Below, one piece after another: positions 6,181 to 8,275 of a DNA stretch of 8,275 nt. The notes under the pieces are model-generated. The model ran no database searches, was not told where the DNA came from, and saw only the letters and a list, made by a program, of their open reading frames with translations. Numbering within the stretch: position 1 is the first letter of the stretch; every line of letters starts with the position of its first letter. A program made the translations under genes and the position numbers. The DNA comes from RYN-230 sp036509255 (GTDB lineage: Bacteria; Actinomycetota; Actinomycetes; Streptosporangiales; Streptosporangiaceae), in contig DATCFY010000125.1 of NCBI GenBank assembly GCA_036509255.1, positions 1-8,275 of the forward strand, written 5' to 3'.

Positions 6181-6340
6181 AAAAATGAGGCTTGCCGTAC
6201 GCCGACTTCCCCAAAGTATTCCTGATCTTTATCAGTAGCCATTTAAGCAAGAGGTAAACACGGGCTACTTACTTATGTCACCTCACCTATAGACAACTGG
6301 CCGGGAGTTAGCCGGATTAAATTGCCTTTAAGGCTATGAA
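6181..6340. other. A+T-rich intergenic island between divergent genes
   Basis: By count, 89 of these 160 bases are A or T (44% G+C), against about 70% for the window. No coding frame is supported. It holds several inverted repeats: CTGAT/ATCAG (6222-6235), AGTAGCC/GGCTACT (6234-6240 and 6263-6269) and a bulged 10-bp stem TAGCC..TTAAA/TTTAA..GGCTA (6309-6336). Candidate uses are promoter and upstream activating DNA for the transglycosylase or mug, or a binding site for an A+T-preferring nucleoid protein such as Lsr2. The stretch 6341-6442 returns to G+C-rich DNA with nothing recognisable. Confidence 0.6.
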
Positions 6341-6442
6341 GCGGGCATTGTGCTTGGCCGGCCCGGACCGCGGGGCTGGCTGGTCACGCGGGGTGGCCGG
6401 GCCCCCTGGCGGGCGGCCGCCCTCTCGCTGGCGCCTGGACAG

Positions 6443-6448
6443 TAGGGT
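6443..6448 (+). promoter_or_regulatory. -10 box for a leaderless mug transcript
   Basis: TAGGGT fits TAnnnT and is followed by six bases (CATCAT) and the GTG start at 6455. No Shine-Dalgarno is suitably placed for that start and no -35 box is clear, so a leaderless transcript beginning at the GTG is the simplest reading. Confidence 0.5.
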
Positions 6449-6454
6449 CATCAT

Positions 6455-7048
6455 GTGGCTGAGGCTCCCCGCGCGACGGCTGGTTCTCCCGGGACACGGC
6501 CGACCCCGGCCGATCTGGACGCGGCCCGGGACGCCACCCTCCCCGATGTCCTCGCCAGCGGATTGCGGGTCGTATTCGCCGGCATCAACCCCGGGCTCTA
6601 CTCGGCCGCGACCGGCCATCACTTCGCCCGCCCGGGGAATCGCTTCTGGCCGGCCCTGCACCGCTCAGGGTTTACCCCCCGCCAGTTCCGTCCGGACGAG
6701 CAGGAGCAGCTGCTTTCCCTGGGGCTCGGGATCACCAACGTGGCCACCCGGGCCACGGCCCGGGCCGCTGAGTTGTCCGCGGCCGAGCTGCGCGAGGGGG
6801 CCCGGGAAGTGCAGGACAAAATGGCCCGGTTGCGCCCCGAGTGGCTCGCCGTGCTCGGCGTGACCGTGTACCGGACCGCGTTCGGCCACCCCGCCGCGGT
6901 CGTGGGGCCCCAGGCCGCCACCGTCGGCCCGACCCGGCTGTGGGTGCTGCCCAACCCCAGCGGCCTCAACGCCCACTGGACCCCGGCCGCCCTGGCCGGG
7001 GAGTTTGCCCGCCTGCGCGCCCAGGCCAGCGGCCCACCCGGTGGCTAG
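6455..7048 (+). CDS. mug: G/U mismatch-specific DNA glycosylase (Mug family)
   Basis: This 197-residue protein belongs to uracil-DNA glycosylase family 2 (Mug/TDG). These enzymes remove uracil, and in some members thymine or ethenocytosine, from mismatches with guanine, starting base excision repair. Motif A is VVFAGINPGLYSA (39-51), with the catalytic-water asparagine at Asn45. GHHFARPGNRFWPAL (54-68) is typical of the substrate pocket, and LGLGITNVATRAT follows. Motif B is VLPNPSGLNAHW (164-175), the loop that inserts into the mismatch; Asn-Ala-His replaces the Ser-Arg of the E. coli protein. The start is GTG 6455, giving an ordinary N-terminal extension of about 35 residues before the core. 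An overlapping ATG at 6453 is out of frame. The gene stands alone after a long intergenic region, with a separate small gene 96 bp downstream. Confidence 0.94.
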   Translation: MAEAPRATAGSPGTRPTPADLDAARDATLPDVLASGLRVVFAGINPGLYSAATGHHFARPGNRFWPALHRSGFTPRQFRPDEQEQLLSLGLGITNVATRATARAAELSAAELREGAREVQDKMARLRPEWLAVLGVTVYRTAFGHPAAVVGPQAATVGPTRLWVLPNPSGLNAHWTPAALAGEFARLRAQASGPPGG

Positions 7049-7086
7049 CGGAGCGGTCATGCACTGGCCCTCGCCGGACGGCTGAC

Positions 7087-7092
7087 TAGACT
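7087..7092 (+). promoter_or_regulatory. -10 box for the acidic zinc-site protein gene
   Basis: TAGACT fits TAnnnT and would start transcription near 7099, giving a leader of about 46 bases that ends in AGGGGG (7134-7139) five bases before ATG 7145. It suggests a promoter independent of mug. No convincing -35 box is present. Confidence 0.45.
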
Positions 7093-7144
7093 CACGTTGA
7101 TCACCCCGACCGCGGCCACGGCCGCTCACCTGCAGGGGGCAACG

Positions 7145-7447
7145 ATGACTGTCCGGCCGGACTTTGGGTCCGAATACGGCGACGAGGAGCGGCAGCGGTT
7201 CGAGGAGCACGACCTCCCCGGTCCCGAAGTGGCCGAGGAAGAACGGGAGATCAGGGAGCACGAGCGCGAGGACGAAGAGGTCGAGTTCCTCGAACCGGAG
7301 GAGAACGAGGCCCACGCGCCGGGGCAGGTCTGCGAGCGGTGCGGGCAGACCATCACCGACGGACAGGACGCCCGGCGCCGTCTGGACGGCCAGTGGGTCC
7401 ACGAGGAGTGCCCGCCCAACCTCGCCGGGCTGACCCCGGAGGGTTGA
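7145..7447 (+). CDS. Small acidic protein with a CxxC...HxxC zinc site
   Basis: I do not recognise this 100-residue protein by name. The N-terminal half is highly acidic, with 24 Asp/Glu among the first 55 residues, and is probably helical or disordered (ERQRFEEH, EVAEEEREIREHEREDEEVE). The C-terminal part carries Cys63-x-x-Cys66 and His86-x-x-Cys89, a spacing suited to one treble-clef or LIM-like zinc site, in QVCERCGQTI and DGQWVHEECP. No signal peptide or membrane segment is seen. The start is ATG 7145 with AGGGGG five bases ahead; a TTG at 7097 would add 16 residues but sits at the predicted transcription start. Third-position G/C bias supports coding. The gene converges on the HxlR gene. 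An acidic arm plus one zinc knuckle suggests a protein-binding or nucleic-acid-associated adaptor, which is inference only. Confidence 0.85.
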   Translation: MTVRPDFGSEYGDEERQRFEEHDLPGPEVAEEEREIREHEREDEEVEFLEPEENEAHAPGQVCERCGQTITDGQDARRRLDGQWVHEECPPNLAGLTPEG

Positions 7448-7464
7448 TCCCGGGCTGCCCGGGA
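7448..7464. terminator. Hairpin between convergent genes
   Basis: TCCCGGG (7448-7454) and CCCGGGA (7458-7464) form a perfect 7-bp stem with a CTG loop, starting at the base after the acidic-protein stop codon and ending seven bases before the HxlR stop. An alternative stem, CCGGGC (7450-7455) with GCCCGG (7465-7470), overlaps it. The position suits a bidirectional terminator; there is no T-run. Confidence 0.5.
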
Positions 7465-7471
7465 GCCCGGC

Positions 7472-7975
7472 TCAGTCGCCGGCGGTGACAGGTCCGTGGA
7501 TGTCCCAGCCCGGGCTGTTCACCCGGACCGACGCCGGCGTGGCGGCGTCGGTGCCGCAGCGACGGCAGATCCGCACGGGATCCAGCTCGTGATCGCCATG
7601 CATCAGCGTGGCGGGCGGCTCGCCGGAGACCCAGCGGTCGCCCCACGCCACGAGGGCCTGGAGCACCGGAGTGAGATCCCGGCCCGCTGCGGTCAGGTGG
7701 TATTCCGCGCGCGGCGGTGAGCTCTGGTACTCGCGGCGCTCCAGGATCCCGGCGTCGACCAGGCCGTGCAGCCGGGCCGCGAGCCGGTCGCGGGGCGCGC
7801 CGGTGTTCCGCGCGATCTCGTTGAAACGGCGGTTGCCGAAGGAGATCTCCCGGATCGCCAGCAGGGCCCACTTTTCGCCGATCAGGTCCAGGGCCCGGGC
7901 GATGGAGCAAGGCCGGCCCGGGAGATCTGGCTCGGCCAGACGCCCCCGACCAGGCGTTTCAGCGGCGGATTCCAT
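7472..7975 (-). CDS. HxlR family transcriptional regulator
   Basis: This 167-residue winged-helix DNA-binding protein is of the HxlR (MarR-like) family, which usually represses a neighbouring gene and responds to electrophiles, oxidants or small ligands. The family hallmark is CSIARALDLIGEKWALLAIR (23-42), with the conserved N-terminal Cys23, a sensor in some members. It is followed by FGNRRFNEIARNTGAPRDRLAARLHGLVDAGILERREY (recognition helix and wing) and YHLTAAGRDL. A C-terminal tail (about 125-167) has Cys137-x-x-Cys140 in RICRRCG and a VRVNSPGWDIHGPV segment. I choose ATG 7975, nine bases after GGAGG (plus-strand CCTCC, 7985-7989). ATG 7984 abuts that site too closely, and TTG 8005 lies in the probable promoter. 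The gene is divergent from the MFS pump with a 54-bp gap, the classic local-repressor arrangement. Confidence 0.93.
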   Translation of the reverse strand: MESAAETPGRGRLAEPDLPGRPCSIARALDLIGEKWALLAIREISFGNRRFNEIARNTGAPRDRLAARLHGLVDAGILERREYQSSPPRAEYHLTAAGRDLTPVLQALVAWGDRWVSGEPPATLMHGDHELDPVRICRRCGTDAATPASVRVNSPGWDIHGPVTAGD

Positions 7976-7990
7976 CCTGTCCATCCTCCA

Positions 7991-8009
7991 AGGTTGCCAT
8001 ATCAAACCT
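7991..8009. promoter_or_regulatory. Candidate HxlR operator
   Basis: AGGTT (7991-7995) and AACCT (8005-8009) are inverted arms around a nine-base A+T-rich centre. The repeat covers the -35 box of the MFS promoter. It also overlaps a minus-strand TAGGTT (8010-8005) that could be the -10 box of the HxlR gene. Binding here would shut off the pump and the regulator together. Confidence 0.45.
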
Positions 8010-8023
8010 ACAGCCGCTACCGT
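7994..8023 (+). promoter_or_regulatory. Promoter of the MFS pump gene, leaderless
   Basis: TTGCCA (7994-7999) matches the TTGACA -35 consensus at five of six bases. An 18-bp spacer leads to TACCGT (8018-8023), then six bases (TCTGGC) and ATG 8030. The transcription start should fall on or next to the A of the start codon, and no Shine-Dalgarno is present. This is the best-formed promoter in the window. Confidence 0.65.
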
Positions 8024-8029
8024 TCTGGC

Positions 8030-8275
8030 ATGGCAGTTGGAATTCCAAACCGTGAAGCCGCCGGGCCGCGGACCGCGGGAGCCGGGGCCGTCTTCACCGT
8101 GGTGGTCGCCGCGATCTTCATGTCCAACCTGGACCTGTTCATCGTCAACGTGGCGCTGCCCAGCATCGGGCGGGATTTCGGCGGCAGCTCGCTGGCCGGG
8201 CTGTCCTGGGTGCTCAACGCGTACGCGATCGTGTTCGCCGCCCTGCTGGTGCCGGCGGGCCGGCTGGGGGACCGG
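8030..8275 (+). CDS. DHA2-family MFS multidrug exporter, N-terminal part
   Basis: The first 82 codons of a major facilitator protein are present; the gene runs off the window end. After a short cytoplasmic tail, a membrane segment at about 20-40 ends in the motif LDLFIVNVALPSIGRDFG (35-52), characteristic of the 14-segment DHA2 drug:H+ antiporters (EmrB/QacA type). A second hydrophobic segment (about 58-76, WVLNAYAIVFAALLVPAG) is followed by GRLGDR (77-82), the MFS motif A loop between segments 2 and 3. The ATG at 8030 has no Shine-Dalgarno but sits six bases after a -10 box, so it is probably translated from a leaderless transcript. The divergent HxlR gene is its likely repressor. It would export drugs or toxic metabolites across the inner membrane; the substrate is unknown. 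Confidence 0.93.
   Translation, partial: MAVGIPNREAAGPRTAGAGAVFTVVVAAIFMSNLDLFIVNVALPSIGRDFGGSSLAGLSWVLNAYAIVFAALLVPAGRLGDR

Noticed and set aside
5869..6225. 118-codon plus-strand frame in the long intergenic region
   Set aside because: It starts within the transglycosylase start region, has Arg/Gly/Ala-rich composition and shows no motif.
5876..6240. ydaO (c-di-AMP) riboswitch upstream of the transglycosylase
   Set aside because: A GGGGGGTGACC stretch on the minus strand near 6134-6144 is suggestive, but the conserved GGGGUGAAU and GCUAACC-type core pairings are not recognisable by eye.
6072..6259. AGGTAAAC occurring twice, at 6072-6079 and 6252-6259, exactly 180 bp apart
   Set aside because: One shared 8-mer in a region of this size is within chance and the flanks do not extend the match.
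6285..6300. DnaA-box-like TTGTCTATA on the minus strand in the A+T-rich island
   Set aside because: It is a single imperfect match with no cluster of boxes and no dnaA/dnaN/gyr genes, so it is not evidence of an origin.

Overview
The window is about 70% G+C with strong G/C bias at third codon positions, uses GTG and TTG starts, and carries families typical of filamentous Actinobacteria: a DrrAB-like exporter, a geranylgeranyl-reductase-type flavoprotein, a DUF664/DinB protein and an HxlR/DHA2-MFS pair. I read it as chromosomal DNA of an actinomycete (Actinomycetota) and cannot place it further. I see no rRNA, tRNA, CRISPR array, transposase or phage gene.

Layout: 38-1809 (minus) is a two-gene ABC exporter operon, ATPase then permease, joined by an ATGA overlap and followed at the window edge by a terminator-like hairpin. 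Divergent from it is a DUF2461 protein (1968-2609, plus). Next come methylglyoxal synthase (2830-3321, plus), a DUF664/DinB protein (3336-3869, minus), a geranylgeranyl-reductase-family flavoprotein (3977-5137, plus) and a secreted, histidine-rich lytic transglycosylase (5147-5875, minus). A long intergenic region follows (5876-6454) with many inverted repeats and a 44% G+C core. Then come a Mug-type mismatch DNA glycosylase (6455-7048, plus), a 100-residue acidic protein with one CxxC...HxxC site (7145-7447, plus), an HxlR repressor (7472-7975, minus) and the first 82 codons of a DHA2-family MFS exporter (8030 onward, plus). The 220-bp gap 2610-2829 holds a hairpin just after the DUF2461 gene and a ribosome binding site for mgsA; I see nothing else in it.

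Most genes are single transcription units in alternating orientation. There are three convergent pairs (mgsA with DinB, flavoprotein with transglycosylase, acidic protein with HxlR), with gaps of 9-24 bp, two of them holding hairpins. There are four divergent pairs (ABC with DUF2461, DinB with flavoprotein, transglycosylase with mug, HxlR with MFS), and their shared gaps hold the regulatory signals. Two sets of genes clearly work together: the ABC ATPase and permease as one exporter, and the HxlR regulator with the MFS pump it probably controls. The rest look like housekeeping or stress genes with no shared pathway that I can support.

The most interesting signals are regulatory. The flavoprotein, mug and MFS genes share one start architecture: a TAnnnT hexamer, exactly six bases, then the start codon, as expected of leaderless transcripts. 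There are inverted-repeat operator candidates ahead of the ABC operon, the flavoprotein and the MFS pump. The transglycosylase has an unusually long, structured upstream region. I found no convincing wholly new system; the rest looks like ordinary chromosomal gene content.
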